64,000 bases of DNA from Lethocerus indicus (Eukaryota > Arthropoda > Insecta > Hemiptera > Belostomatidae), in contig JACDQD010000003.1 of NCBI GenBank assembly GCA_019843655.1, positions 11,286,925 to 11,350,924 on the forward strand, in the 5' to 3' direction. Position 1 is the stretch's first letter; each line of letters begins with the position of its first letter. The position numbers and the translations under genes are program-made. Of this stretch, positions 24,735 to 38,439 are shown piece by piece. A model generated the notes under the pieces. The model did not search any database, was not told the DNA's origin, and saw only the letters and a list, made by a program, of their open reading frames with translations.

Positions 24735-27228
24735 CTCAAGAAACTGAAAAGAACATAAACTGTGGAAGAATATAATGAAATTAATATACGGCTGATTAAA
24801 CGCGATTTCGGATATTCCAGTGTGCTCATTAGAAATTAACATTTATCCTGTATTGAACGACGAGGCAACACTCGACGAAAAGAATCCGTGAGTAAGACTG
24901 TCGGAATTTTTTTACAGGAGCCAAATTTCAAGTCATCGAGGAGAATCGCTAAGGATAGACGCTTTCGGGTTTATGGTTGATCATTATAGGGCTCCAGTTT
25001 GGCAGACTCCCCGGTGAGATCATCGAATTTCACGGCTGAGAATCCCGCGTTGCGCTATTCAAAATAAAACCAGTTTACGTCCCATGAATGGGCATTAATT
25101 CTGAATCACCTCCCACATTTCGTATCCGTTCGGAAGGCCGTGAGGAACTTAACCGGAGAAGGTCAACAGAAAAGTTATTTTATTATAAATGTTTTTCAAA
25201 ACTTTTTACCATCCTCAAAATTATTCAACAATGCTATAATATTTTTTAAAAATTAAGTCGATGAAATTCTCAAACCTCCCGTAGACCTTTATTGAAGTAT
25301 AAATTTTCAAGATATGAAAACGGAATAACTATTTATTAGGGATATCAGAAGAGAGACGGCATTGTTTCCGTATCATCTACGACGTAGATTTTAGTATAAT
25401 ATGTAAAATTGTCTAAAAAACGTATAACATATCGTGTAGAATATTTATATAGGGCATGGTATACCCCTAGTAGATTATTGCATTATATGATTAGCTTGAT
25501 ATTTGTTTAACTGCAGAATTGTACAATAGATATTGGCGTTCAGTGTTCGATCCGAGATGGCGTATCCAAACAGTGTATTGGCACGGGTGGTTTTAGCACG
25601 GCGTGTGGTATAACTGAGGCCTGTTTGTATGGTACGGGGCGGGTCGGGTTCGATTTCCCACGGGGAGAGTCCGTGCGTGGAACCCGTCCGCTTCTTAAAA
25701 CCGTCGTCCCCGACTTCAAATGGGGCCCGGCTCCGGTACAAATGCGGCTACAAAATGAGCTTTTGTCGTCGGGAGTCATCACGAACGACTCAATCAAGGA
25801 GGCCGGGGAGGAAGATATAAAACGGGAGTTATTGCCCGGCCGCAGCCGAGGGCTTAATGAAGCCGTACCGGAGAGCCCCATTCTGGCGGGGAGAGCGCCA
25901 TTCTAAGCTCCCGGGACACTCCTTGGGAGGTTCGACGGCCCATTGTTCTACCCGGGGCAACGAGCCTACTTCCCACCGTACAGGGGTCGCGCGTATTAAC
26001 GCACTCGAGCACGTACTCCTCCAGTATTCGACGAGTATTGCAGGTTCACCCGTCCGAACCACACGACGGAGATTTTGAAATACCTACGATTACACGCCTA
26101 ATTTTGAATATTCAAAAATTTTGCTTCCCACGAATGAATTTTTGTCAACATACAATAATTATCTAATTGAAAATATGGAAAACTACGAACATTGGTGGCT
26201 TGTCGAACCCGAGAAATCTTCATTACGATGGTTCATTCAATATAAGAAAGGCGTTATTTAAAAAAAACTGCAAGAACTGTTGTCTTTCAATACCGCTCAA
26301 AAGTAAATTTTATTCATATAAAAGGAAATAACAAGCGTAATAACTTAGATTCTTCCAATTTCGGAGATGATTGCAAAATACCGAAATGACAGCGGACACG
26401 ATTACCATATAGGATAACTGGACTAGAAAAACTCCGGTATAATTTTTTCAACCCACGGTGTAGAAAGAACTGTAGAGGCCGCTTTTAAGGATTGAAATAT
26501 TTCGACAATTCGGTACACGACAAGGTCCAAACTTTATAAACGGCTAAATTTTCCGGTCGACTTAATTTCCACATACATTTCTGACATTGGATTCCGTACA
26601 ATCTTCTAAATCACTCGGCGCTAATTTGGCCCTTGTAAATAATTCCGTTTTAATAAGTTTCGGCCGGCATTGGAACCCGGAACGTTTTGAAATCATCAGC
26701 TATATAAGTCAAGGCGTTCGTGCTTCAACTGCATGTAGATGTAAATACCAAATTTGGTCCTGTCTGGCACTGCCAGTTTTCTCTCTGTCACGGCGGCCGA
26801 GTGAATTGAAAGATGTCCGAGCGATTATTTCCCCCGGCATTGTTTGATGCGCGCCCGAACACGCTCCCTTTTTTCCTCCCAACCGTCTCCAAGTCGTTTT
26901 TTTGCCCCGGCCGACACCCATTCGTGCAGGCCCGTTGACAAGTCCATATTTAATAGTAACGTAATCACCCCCTCCTCCCCCGTCCAATCGCGGCGGCAAT
27001 TATACATCGCGGAGCATCCTTCTTGATGTTTTCCGTCATCACCATCTGCCCGCCACCGGGCAAATCTCCGCCGCTCCCCTAATTGGGAGCTCGTCTTCCC
27101 TACACGGGAATTAATACCCAGGAGAGCGTGAAATTAATACAGCCCCGATCGTTTCCACAATTATCCGCAGCCCACTCCTTTGGGTAAAAGGAGCTCGAGT
27201 ATGCAATAATTGCATCTCCCACTTGCGG

Positions 27229-27234
27229 TATAAA
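27229..27234 (+). promoter_or_regulatory. TATA box of a second gene
   Basis: TATAAA in GGTATAAATCAGAC, 65 bases upstream of the ATG at 27294. Transcription from about 27258-27262 would leave a leader of roughly 35 bases. This compact TATA/leader/ATG layout is common in insect genes for abundant secreted proteins. The initiator itself is not a good match to TCAGT. Confidence 0.6.
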
Positions 27235-27293
27235 TCAGACAGCGGCTCCATTTTCGAAATTGTGATCCGCCCGACTTCTGCCTACTCTACAAC

Positions 27294-27299
27294 ATGAAG
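27294..27299 (+). CDS. First coding exon (Met-Lys) of an unidentified gene, rest not found
   Basis: ACAAC-ATG-AAG is followed immediately by the donor GTAATA at 27300. The ATG context matches the insect consensus, and a TATA box lies at the right distance. A two-codon Met-Lys first exon followed by a phase-0 intron is the hallmark layout of many insect cuticular protein genes and of some other secreted proteins, where exon 2 carries the signal peptide. I read downstream for a phase-0 exon with a hydrophobic leader and found none I could defend. An acceptor near 27412 (ATTATCAG, then an open frame reading LGPGGPNPIPSVRTTM) is possible but lacks a signal peptide. The product therefore stays unnamed and the gene may extend far into the window. 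Confidence 0.5.
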
Positions 27300-27667
27300 G
27301 TAATAACTTTAATTCTGAGAATTCGGAATATTCCGTCCTCGACCACAGACCCTCTCCCTTAGGGCCTTATTTGCCCATTTTGATGTCCTTTTTTCATTAT
27401 CAGCTAGGTCCAGGGGGTCCAAATCCCATTCCGTCAGTTCGGACTACTATGAGGTATTGAACCCATAATCTGGGCATTCAGGAAAAAACAGTTTAGAATA
27501 AGTACCACCGGTTTAAAACGCGAAATGAATCGAATTCCACCTTCGAGTAATTCAAAACGCAGACCGTACGGGGCCGACCGTTTCAGTAATAATGAAACCT
27601 TGTACGTCGGAATCGATATTATGAAAAAGGTATCGTGACATTAAAAGAGGAATGCGGGCCTAATTGC

Positions 27668-27693
27668 AATCTCGTACAAGTGAGTACGAGATT
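27668..27693. repeat. Inverted repeat, 10-bp stem and 6-base loop
   Basis: AATCTCGTAC and GTACGAGATT flank AAGTGA. It lies about 370 bases after the Met-Lys exon, so it could fall within its first intron. Confidence 0.75.
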
Positions 27694-29917
27694 TTAGTAC
27701 CCCGATAAACGTTTTATGCGAGCACAGCGTTCAATAAGGAAACGCGGGGACGTTTTATTAAATTTTGTAATTAATAATCAATTTTCAGTCTACGCTCGGC
27801 CATTAATCCTAACCTAGACATGTTTTGTCGTCTTCGGGCAGAATTATGTGCGCAGCGACCGTTGAGGCGAGAAAGCCTACCAGCACAGGACCAAATAAGC
27901 GAGCGGATATTGTACTTTTTATTTATCAGAATACCCGTACCGAAAATACCGTTATATATAATTCATTATGTCGCTGTAAATTTTAAACATGTTGATAAGT
28001 GACAATGAAATGTTCGAGGTAAAGAAAAAATCTACACGTTCTGCCCGTCCAAACGTCTCCTCCGTGATTGACTCGTCAATCGGCGATATCGGCCTCCCTG
28101 AGACGTGCCAATTCCCCCCGCACGTCGCTCCCTTTCCGGAGGGGACCGGACGGCGAAAGGTCAGACGTCCCCGCCGGGAATGCAGATAATGCCCACATCG
28201 GAGCGGACCCCGACGTCCGAGCAGTTTTGATCGCGGGCCCCGGCTCTAGCCGAACAGGCGGCGAGCTTCATGAATTTCCTGTATTCCCACCACCCGAAGT
28301 CCATTTGATTTTCCCCGCGATCCAACACTTCTAATTAAATGTTCTGACAGGCGATTGGACCCGGCGAAACGACGGGGAGAAGTGTGAATTTTAAAATATG
28401 ACCCGATGTATCTCGCTATTACGAAGATCGGTTGTAATCGCCAGTCGCCCATCGTAAATGCCGTTAATAAGTTTAATTACAGTTTTCGGCGTTATTAATC
28501 ATTATTCTGCCGGTCATAAATTCAGAATGTCCCGACAACGTTACCGATAATTAAAAAAAATATGCATAGTAATTATGATAAATGAATTGCCGGTGAAGGG
28601 TTTAGAAAAATTATGAAATCCCCCATCAAAACAAGAGTGGAAAATAAATTGATATAAAAAAAATAAAATAAAGTGTGAACAACTTTTGAAACTTCGAACC
28701 GTGTAATTATTAATACGATCTTATCACTTGTGCAGTTATCTGTCTTCCATCTTTCCTTTCATTTGGCTCGACCGGTTTTGTCCGTAACATAGTAGTAACA
28801 TAGAAGGGACAGTTCTGGAGAAATGTTAGTTGACATGGTTAAGAACATCACTATATTAACGGAATGTCACCACCGAATTAGAGAAGAAAAAATTTGAAAG
28901 AACTAGGTGCTTAAGTGAGCAATGTAATCATAAAAATGTATAATTTACTTGACTTGTAAAGTATGAATTAATGACTTCACACAAAAAAAGGATCTGGAAT
29001 GAGGGTGAAGATGGATACGAAAGCTCGTAAATACATTTAATCCTTTAACTACAGCTTATAGTGTCTAATGAAACTGCGTAATGAAATAAGGTATTAAGAA
29101 ATAATTATAAGTAATTTAAATATTTCAACAGACAAAACTAGTTGCGGGATATTTACTGCAAGTGTTATTTTTGCCTGCATAATAGGTTAAACTCCACCCT
29201 AATCACTTTATTTATTTATAGAGTCATTGCTATGGACTAAAACACAAGTTATGGATTACTGGGCAGTTCAATTAAATCAATATGTCTTTAACACAATAAA
29301 AATTCGAAAATATAAATAATTATACACTATTTTTATGATTAAACGTTTAAATTTTATTTATTTGTAATTAGTTATTTCTCAGGTGATGCATCATCATCCC
29401 ATCCGCGCTTTTGTGCTATTTCTATGCATTCTATAAAAGTGTTCTAACTGGAACGTCTATGCCTTAGAGGAAGCGAGTTTTTTCTCTCCGGAGGCGTCCG
29501 AACGTCCACTCACAGTTGATGCATGACGCTCAACCGAGTGGGACCATCAAGTGTAGGTTGGTCATTCAGCCGATTGAACGGCCGGTGGGTTTCATATGCA
29601 ATATCTCATCATCTGGATGACGCCATACGTCGCGGACATAGTCGGGAAATTTATAGGTTCTGCAGAATCCATTTATTTGACGTTATAAACAAATTTTCAA
29701 TACACAATATATTAGTTTAGCGAGCTAACGGTAGTTGTATTCCTATCCTTAATATACCCATCTACAAGAACGGTGCAAGTGAACCTTGTTAGATCAACTT
29801 TACTTACATCTATATTCGATCAAAATGTGGGAAAGCGAAATTATAAAATATTCGTAGAATTCAAATTTGTGATTAACTGAGAATAACATCGACTACTAGA
29901 GTGGTTTTTCATCCACC

Positions 29918-29948
29918 GAGTTATTTCCAAGTTTTACTGAAATAACTC
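29918..29948. repeat. Inverted repeat, 10-bp stem and 11-base loop
   Basis: GAGTTATTTC (29918-29927) pairs with GAAATAACTC (29939-29948). Confidence 0.75.
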
Positions 29949-30249
29949 CGGGAGACTCTTCAGAATTCTATTCTTAGACCGCGTCCATCGTTTATCGCGC
30001 TCTGAAATATATTACTAGGAGTGGAGACGGGTGTACGGGGACGGGAGATTCTCGGGGCCGAACTATTAATAAATGCGATCGCGTTGAAGCCCACAGCGGC
30101 TGCGGTGCTCCTCATAAGTGATAAACGCGGGTGGAGTCGCGGGCACAATAAATAGTTTTGAGGTTGGGTCGCCGGTGCCCATTACCCGGCGGCCGTCGAG
30201 TGACCGACCATAAATAGCCGGGCCGCTAGGATTTACAGCCCCCCCAGGA

Positions 30250-30300
30250 GGCGGCGGAGAGGGGGCCGGAGAGGGCCGTTGCCGGGAGCCCTCCGCCGCC
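30250..30300. repeat. GC-rich hairpin, 10-bp stem
   Basis: GGCGGCGGAG (30250-30259) pairs with CTCCGCCGCC (30291-30300) around a G-rich 31-base loop. It sits in a very GC-rich island at 30160-30330. Confidence 0.65.
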
Positions 30301-30356
30301 GCGACGATTATTCACGCCCGAGTACCCGCCTTCCCTTTGACACTACAGTAAATTCT

Positions 30357-30370
30357 TCACTCACTCACTC
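30357..30370. repeat. (TCAC)n short microsatellite
   Basis: Three and a half units of TCAC/CACT, next to TCAGTT. No TATA box lies at the matching distance. Confidence 0.6.
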
Positions 30371-31499
30371 AGTTAACCCCCGCAAGCCACGAAGATAGGA
30401 GTAGTCTTCCGCGGCCGAGCAATATATAGCGGGCCCCGGGCATTACACGGAAACCCCTCCGAGGGCACCGAGAAATAATTGGTCCGTCGATTTCCCCGGA
30501 CCCCGCTCACCCGCAGTACGGATTTTAACGCTTCTGCTGAAAACAAACTGCTTCCATTCCTCATACCCGAGATTCCCCATTTCCCAGAATATTACTATCA
30601 CGAGGCATTATTCGACGCGGAGTGGACTGGTTGAATACAATTTCAGCCCCCGCGACGTATGTAGAAAAATGTAATAAATTTAATAATGTCCGTGTTAAGG
30701 TTATAAAAAGGTTTCATGACTCAAGAATAAGTTCACAAATATCGAGGATCAACGTCTAAAACCAAAGATAATTGCGAGATACCCGTTTCGTAAGCGATTT
30801 TTTTATATCATTGTGCATTTTAGAGTAATTAAAGTATTAATTTAAAAATATATCAAATTTTGAGAAAAAACATTTTCCCCAAAATTCTACAACAATTTAT
30901 GATTAAGATTGACCGCCTAAGCAGATCGGGAATGAAAAGTATTATTAAATTATTTTGGCGTTACCGGGAGACTTTAATGAACGGATAAGGTGGACGTCGC
31001 GCGGCGATAAAAGAACTTGAAGGAAGGAATGCTGAATTGCGAAGAGTGAAAATCCATTTTTGTCAGCGCGATATGAAATATCGAGGCAGTCTTCCGTCAT
31101 GGAATACCGTAATTCTGTACAAAGTAGTCTGGCGGTAAATGAATTCATCGAATGACGGGGGTTAAATAAATATACGGAGTCGAGTAATCAGTTCCAGAAG
31201 AGTACACCGGTTCTGGTACGAAATCGATTTATTTTGCATAAAACAAAAATGACTTACTGGGAGCTCATTTCTAATTTTATTATTCAATATAGCTCTCCGG
31301 TCAACATATTCATGCCCGGCGTTACGGTCGAATGTAGACGAGTAGTCTTGGTGTGGAGCACCTGCGCTACTTTAAATGCTACAAAGTTGCCTTCCTTTCG
31401 GCATAAAATGAATATAATACTATCCGACTGACTTTATAGCTCATGAAGGCTTCAGAGCTTTGGAATCTTTCCAGTCATATTTCTGACGACCGGGTGATG

Positions 31500-31520
31500 A
31501 AATAGACCACCGGTCTATTT
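31500..31520. repeat. Inverted repeat, 9-bp stem and 3-base loop
   Basis: AAATAGACC and GGTCTATTT flank ACC. Confidence 0.75.
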
Positions 31521-34468
31521 TAAAATTTTAAAAACGATGATATCTTCGCTATGCTTATTATCGTAGTGTTTAAATCCGATTGAGAAAATAGTTATTCGGA
31601 TTATAAAATACTTTCCTAATAATTTCACTTAATGTAACGAACCAGTACCAATGTAAGTTATCATATAAAAAGGAAACAAACAAATTCGTCATCCCGTGCG
31701 TTGATTCAACCGAGACTAGCTAGCCGGTGGACTCTGGCTAAATAATGCCTTTGAGCGTTTTGTTTCGGAATTGTTTGCCAGGCATTAAAAGAAAAACTGC
31801 GTTGACTGCAGGTCCGAGATCGGCTATTACTCATGAAGGAAAACGGGTAAGGGGGAGTTATCTGACGTCGGTGGTGAGCATCTTCCCGAATGAGTAATAG
31901 CGGAAACATTTGCCGCCGGAGTTATTCCCTATAGAAACACACCACGATAGTCGTCACGCATATTTGTTCTGTGAGTAGGCGTCTCCTCCAAGAGCACGTA
32001 TAAGAGATTGCCTTTATAAATATCGACTACCCTACTTCTTTGGAATCAATACCCAGAGAGGTAACATGTGACCTCACTACAAATCGTGACTGCAGAACTA
32101 CAGTAAAATATAAAATTCCCAAAATATAGTTCCAGCGATATGAGAGATGATTTTATTAAGAAGGCGTGTTGTAAGCCACGCGGGCAAATCTAAACGGTTC
32201 ATTAAACAGTTTCGAGAACCCGAGCGCCGAATTCGCGGCCGTAGTCTTCGAATATCGTAGAATCGGTACGATGAGTTGCGGCGGGGGTCAGAAGGAGCTA
32301 CCGCCTCATGAATATTGCATCGGGATGAGATTGGGCGCCCGAGGGCTCTATGCAAAATGATAGGCGCGCGCGCCCCGAGCATGAATATTTAAATATAATA
32401 GGAGCCCGGGCAAAAGCCGAAGGAGTAAAAGTCGAAAAACACTCAGCGGCTGAGTGAAATATGGCCGAGGGAGCCCAGGGAGCCGTTCGTTAGCTCGTGA
32501 CGCCCTCGCGCCCGTTTATAATCGTCTCCGACTACTTCATTTACATGGCACCCAATCGGTGTATTGTCCACCAGTATAACGGCCTCATTTTTCTACATTA
32601 TTTCTCATATATTTATTACAACATTTCCTCACTCACTCGCGTTACCTAAAATCTTGGTTAAATTTTAACATTTTATACACATCTAAAGAAGCTTAATATT
32701 TAAAGTCGTTAAAACTCGTTCTTGTTCTTAAAAAAAAAACAGGATAAATCTCGGACGTGTAGAAGTCCAACACCTGCTACCCTGTCTCTTCAGATTAGAT
32801 AGTAATAATTCCCTTAATATAGTCTATAAAAGCGGGATTTATATTATAGCCAATATAACAGATCACTAAGGAAAGACAGCGTCCGTAAAATAACCCGTCC
32901 GATAAATCATCCTCCTGTATCGTCATTAGTGCTGTAATTTTCTGCCCCTCTTCGGTCCCATGAAACACAGATGCGAAGCAGCCTGTCGGCAGTATCGGTA
33001 AACACGGTACAATTTCTGAAGGTTAATTGCTGGTTTCCTTGTTGGGCACTCATTGTACCGAACAATTGCTTTCGGCCGCACAATTTAAAATTCAACAAGG
33101 GAGTTCGCATAAACAGAATCCAATTAAAGTGTGACGCCAACGGAAAAGTAGATACTTTTTTTCACGATCACTCAAAAACTATTTTAAGACTGAATAATTG
33201 CCGAAGAGGATTGGTGTAGAAACGCATATGAGAAATGATGTTCACGAGTCATCAAAGGGTAATTCGAATTTTGCACCAGATGATGAGCTGTAATTCACAA
33301 TTATTTGAAAATGAGGGTGTTTAGGAAGTGGAGTCCGTTATTGAACTGTATAAATGAACTGAAAGTGAGCAAAATAAATGAAACTGTGATTGCAGCTTAC
33401 TAAAGTACATAATACTATTTTACATACTTTCGTATATGTACATAGGAGTGAAACACCACCCGTAATAAATTTTCTATCTTTCTACTTCAGTATGTTGTTT
33501 TTCTGAGGTTGTACCGAGAGTTGTGATGTTGCGTGATCGCGAATATTTCCGATATCAAGGCTCGGATTTATATGTTTTATGGCGCGAGGCTTAGGAAAAT
33601 ACATCTCAAATCTGCTCGTGCGCGATCACAGTATCTCAGCAACGCCGTTAATAATTCAGCCGACTTTTAATGTCACGGCGTGAATGTGATCGTCGGGAGC
33701 AGTAAAATGGTCGGCTCCGTTTAGCCCAGTCGAACGGTCGACTGTGCCTAGTCTCAAGGGAGAGTGAAATTAGAAGAAATATCTGGGCAATTAAACACAG
33801 AGTTCCACGAACGGATTCTTTATATTTAACATCGCCCGAACAACACCTTACAAGGAAGAGGACTGCTGCTGCCGCGTTCAGATTTGTTAATCGGTATTTG
33901 CCCACGGAGAAAACACCGAGTACATTATCATCTAATTGTCCATTTAGTGCTTGTTTCGAAATATTACCCGACCGTTTCTTGATCCGAGAATTCAATTCCG
34001 CAGTGATTATCGTTGAAATCGTAAAGTACAAACCTTTTTCTCTACGGGCGGTATTATGTGCTCAAATTTTCTAAACCGGTATAGAATATAGACGGTCGCC
34101 TGCCAGAAGAGCTACTGGGCTGTTGACGGCGGGGAAAATATTGAAACTGGTTTAGATTAAAAACAAATAGAATATTTGTATTTTTCTATAGGAGGAAATC
34201 TCAGTACGACTCCTTTATGTTCCATTTAGATTCTCGAAGTTGAGAAACATTCGTCAATCCAGTTAAAACACAAAACGTGTAGGACTAATTTTGTAGGAGG
34301 ATTTAGTAGTATGATAAAATAAGAATTACAGAAGATATATGAATGGAGCGATCGTGTGAAGCGACAGTCGCATGTAGCCTAATAGCTGTTGGTGATCGGG
34401 TATGACGGATCGGTGGTAGTGGCCGGAACTAGGGCGTTAACCGACACAGAACCTCCCGGGGGAGTCTC

Positions 34469-34478
34469 GGGGGGGGGG
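34469..34478. repeat. G10 homopolymer
   Basis: Ten consecutive G residues within a GC-rich island. Length may vary or be a sequencing or assembly weak point. Confidence 0.9.
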
Positions 34479-35405
34479 CATAAATTAAAATGGACGGGTG
34501 TCGGGGGCGGCGTGTAGGGGAATTTGCATACATCTGCATTTGCCGGGGGCGAGCCGGCCCCGGGTAAATCCCGTGATTTACTCAGGCGAAGACTGGGGAC
34601 GGCGCGGTGTTCCATTACGGGCCGCCGACACGATTAATAGCGCCGCGACTCTCGACACCGCTACCCCATAACGGAGACCATCTGATTTAGAGCTTTCCCC
34701 GCTGAGCACTGGGGGTATTCTTCTATGATCGATAGCGCGAAGTTCGAATAGAGGAAAAACACTGGTGGAATAGAAGATGAACGCGAGAGTAGGAACGCAT
34801 TAGAAATTTCAATGTTAAAGTATTTCCAGCGGGGGCCGAGTTACTTACGTTTCCCCGCAGGCGTGACCGGCGATACTATTTATGCATCTTCACTCAACTA
34901 CAACTTATACTTTAACCTCTAACGTCATGGAAAGTAGAAAATATACATTACATTATAGAATATTTTGATCACAACTAAAGTTCGCCTTAAATATGATCAA
35001 ATTGCGCATATTTACTCCATGTATCAAATGCACATAATGAAATAACGCAACAATTTTGCGTAGATTAGGATATAGGATCGAAGACGTGTTTCCATTTTGT
35101 TTTACGGAATGTACGATGAATGTTTAGTAACTGAAGAGACTCAAAAGTGTTTGGAGAGGATCGCAAATCGGCGGAGGGTCCAAAACCGCGTCTATCGGAC
35201 AATTAACACGTCTGAGCCGGGCCCGGATTTGCATGCCGAGGAAAGTGACAACCTCCTTCGGTCCGTTTCATGTTCGAGCGGCCCCCGGGGCCGCTGGCCA
35301 CTCTCCGATTCGAAAATTGGCCTCCGGATCATCTCTCTTGCACGCTCGACGAAGGAAAAAAAGACAGCATCGGTCCGGTTCCTTCGGGAATACGTGCCAC
35401 GTGTG

Positions 35406-35421
35406 CACACACACACACACA
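35406..35421. repeat. (CA)8 microsatellite
   Basis: Eight perfect CA units. Confidence 0.95.
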
Positions 35422-38400
35422 GGCGGTGACTCAGGCCGGCCACATTATAATAATGAAGCCCTCTATTTAATGAGCAGATAGCGCCCGAGTATCAAATTTT
35501 AGAGCCTCGCTCAGCAGGCTTTTTTTATTGGACACCCGAAGATAATGTAACGTTATGCGTTATCTTTTACAGAAATGGAGCGACACAGATTCTTAAGTGT
35601 TGGTCCGCCATAATAATTTGTCACATGGACACTGTCGTAGTGTGCGTAGACGTTTTTAGAAGTTCAATATTTCTCAGGCCGAGCCTGCAAAATTTGAGTT
35701 CGAGGATCATAAGTGAAAGAATTGATTTTTATGACTGAGAATGTTAGTGGTGTTTCATCTCGAGTTGATACCCCACTGAAAAGTTCGAAATTCCTCGAAT
35801 TCCTAGTTTCAATATTATGTAGAACTATTGAGAATCTACGAACAAATTAAGCATACGATTTTAGTCAAAACACTTGAACAGACACAGTTATATTTTCTGC
35901 AATGGATATTCTAATTTGACGATTTTGAAAACGAAAGGCCACATTTTTGTACTATGATTAATGGACACTTACTCGCATCGCCTGACGTAACTGCAATGCT
36001 CTGACACGGCGAAACGCTGAGAAAAACAACCTGAATTGAAATTGAAAATGATAAAAAAAAAACGAGAACGCACAATTAACTTCCAGAGAGACAACCCACG
36101 TATATATCTCGTGCGTTCCAATACGGTAATTCGTTCCATGAAATATTATTTGAGCGTGTCCATAAATTTGCCCTTAATTGCAATAATAACAATTTCATTT
36201 ACATCAGAAAGCTCGCAAATTACTCTCACTTTAATGAAGGCTAAGATTTATAATATGTTTTCCACTATACCCAGTTCTTTATCCAGTCGGCTCAGTCCAT
36301 TTCCTCGCGGCCGATTATTCTTGCGCTTTACCCTCGGTACTGGTTGAGATGTAAGAGGGTGGCAGTTTTATATGTTCGACGAGTACCGGAAATCTAATTT
36401 ATTAATGATACGTTATTTTTCCGAAATGCGAGGGTCCGAACGGATATTACCGCTTAAAGGAAAAAACAAGAGGCGATATAACCGTCGCCCATGTCGATAG
36501 CATTAGCCTGCGAAATTGGCACAGGACGTCGAGTTCGAACACCGGGCCAAAACACCGGCGGGGAAATGACGGTCATAACTCGAAATAACGGCGGGTCGTA
36601 AACGTTTAACCCGAATTATCAATTTAGTCAAATGACCCATAAAATCTCGTACATCGGCCCATTAGGACGTTGGATAATAAACGATGGGTCCGACCCGGGC
36701 CACATTTCCGAGACGGGGCATTAACATATTGATTAACTTGTAGGCCATCTCTCGAGACGAGAGAGGTTCAAAAACCGAGCGGTGACGTGCCAAATCTCTC
36801 TCCCTTTCACTCTCTTCCGCTTTGTCGGAGCCCGATCGATCATTAATACAAGACGGCGGACCTATCGACGCCGGGGGTTGAGGGGCACCCCCGCGGAGAG
36901 AAGTGAAAACAAGCCAGGAAATTCTTCCATTTTCGAGTTTCACGGCTGTCGGCCCTCACAGCAACACGACCCAACTCCCCGCTGTGTAGAAGATTGAACG
37001 CCGGCCAGGGCGCAACGCGGGGGTATTGGAAAATTCTTCGAACTGGAAAGTTGTATTGGCTAATTTCCTTTTCGTAAACAGGTTTCACTTAACGATGCGG
37101 TCACCGGAGTAATTTATCGGGGCAGCAGTACCGGTGGATTTATCGTTCAAATAATGTAAATTTATAATTCGTCACATCACAAAGAAACGTGAAAAACAAT
37201 TGAAACTCTTTCTTCCATAATAGTGATACAAGTTTGGAACTTATTTCTGCATTCTTGGGCACCTGGGCGTTGAAACATGGCCCCGGAGATGAAGAATATA
37301 AAAATATCGTTAAATCCACCCGTCTATTATTCCTCATATTTTAAGATCAATTACAAGTTAATTGTTTCAGACGGGAGCATAAATCCTGACGTCCAGTTTG
37401 ATAGAAATTAGATGCAAGGGGGCTTTCTTCGATCGGCCTTACGGCCGAGATAATTGTACCGGTATATAAATCTTTGCATGCAAATTTTAGGTACTGCTGA
37501 ATATCCCGTTCGCGGGTCGTGTTCGCGCTAAAAACTGACTCGGCCAATTTGCACCAACGAAAATTGAGACGTACCGGAGAATCGTAACTAACGAATAAGA
37601 TTCAGGATATACTCGCCGCGAGGTCCCGAAGATGTAAATATCCCGGCCGATCCTAATTCCCCGGCTAATAGCCGATAATCTTTCCCCGGGTGGGAATTTA
37701 TTTTCCTAGTTGGGCCGAATTAGGGATTCGAATCGCTCGGGCGATAAAAAAAATAATATACGAGAGCGATTAATATCAATTTAACGACTGAGTCGCCCAT
37801 AAAATGTCCCGGGTTGGATGCAGGGAAGGGAGACGGATGGAATGGATTTATTGGCCATTAGTAGAGAAGGACGCTCCCCGTACCGTCGAGAGAGGTGGAC
37901 GTCTCCTACCCGAGATGATATATTAGACGGCCCCTTTTGGCATTAGACTAATTAAGCGGTCTTCAACATGCCGTCCTCCACGACCACCAAAGCTGGGACG
38001 TTTCAGATAAACTGTCCGCGTTTGCGAATAATAATTTTCGAATCGTTCTGCACTAGTTTCGCTAGACCGGTTTCAGTAATTATGAGCAACTTTGTCATAT
38101 TTTTGTTCCATACGGGGGCGGCACTTTTACAGGTGTTCCAAACCGACTCAGACAACCAAACGATATTGTGTTCTTCCATTGTTATTTCAGTGAACTATTT
38201 AAACACGACTCTACATCCAAAGTCGTTATTTGATACTGGAGGAGCTACAGGTAGAAAATGCTTTGGAAATACATCAGCGAGTAACGTTTATCGTTGTTAA
38301 AGCTCACTTAACATAATATAAACCTAATATATAAATAGACACTGCTTCTTTCCTAACTAAAATAAGTTATAGGCGAGTGTGAATTTCGGAAGTGCTTCGA

Positions 38401-38439
38401 ACCGTGTGCACTAAGTGTACAGCAGTGGGTGTAGTGTTG

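Larger units (their letters stand above)
19140..27190. other. Mosaic intergenic DNA between the two promoter candidates
   Basis: GC-rich islands near 19880-20000, 22570-22960, 23880-24080, 24220-24420, 25620-26070 and 26780-27200 are set in AT-rich DNA. Frames of up to 113 codons on both strands lack recognisable domains. The stretch just before 27200 is GC-rich and may be proximal regulatory sequence for the 27294 gene. Confidence 0.45.
27300..38430. other. Mosaic DNA downstream of the 27294 exon, possible long intron
   Basis: If the Met-Lys exon is real, some of this is intron. GC-rich islands lie near 28050-28340, 30000-30600, 32210-32540, 34370-34700, 35160-35460 and 36470-37080. Both-strand open frames at 33648-34074 (127 codons minus, 122 plus) are within chance expectation. 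No exon with a signal peptide or chitin-binding motif was found. Confidence 0.4.

Noticed and set aside
25640..25665. GGGTTCGATTTCCC, resembling a tRNA B box
   Set aside because: The TψC stem lacks the required closing pair and no A box lies upstream at tRNA spacing.
32825..32833. TATAAAAGC, a strong TATA-like string
   Set aside because: The nearest initiator-like TCACT is about 40 bases away and no convincing ATG or exon follows.
33648..34074. 127-codon minus frame overlapped by a 122-codon + frame
   Set aside because: Neither peptide is recognisable, and in 64 kb about a dozen frames of this length are expected by chance.
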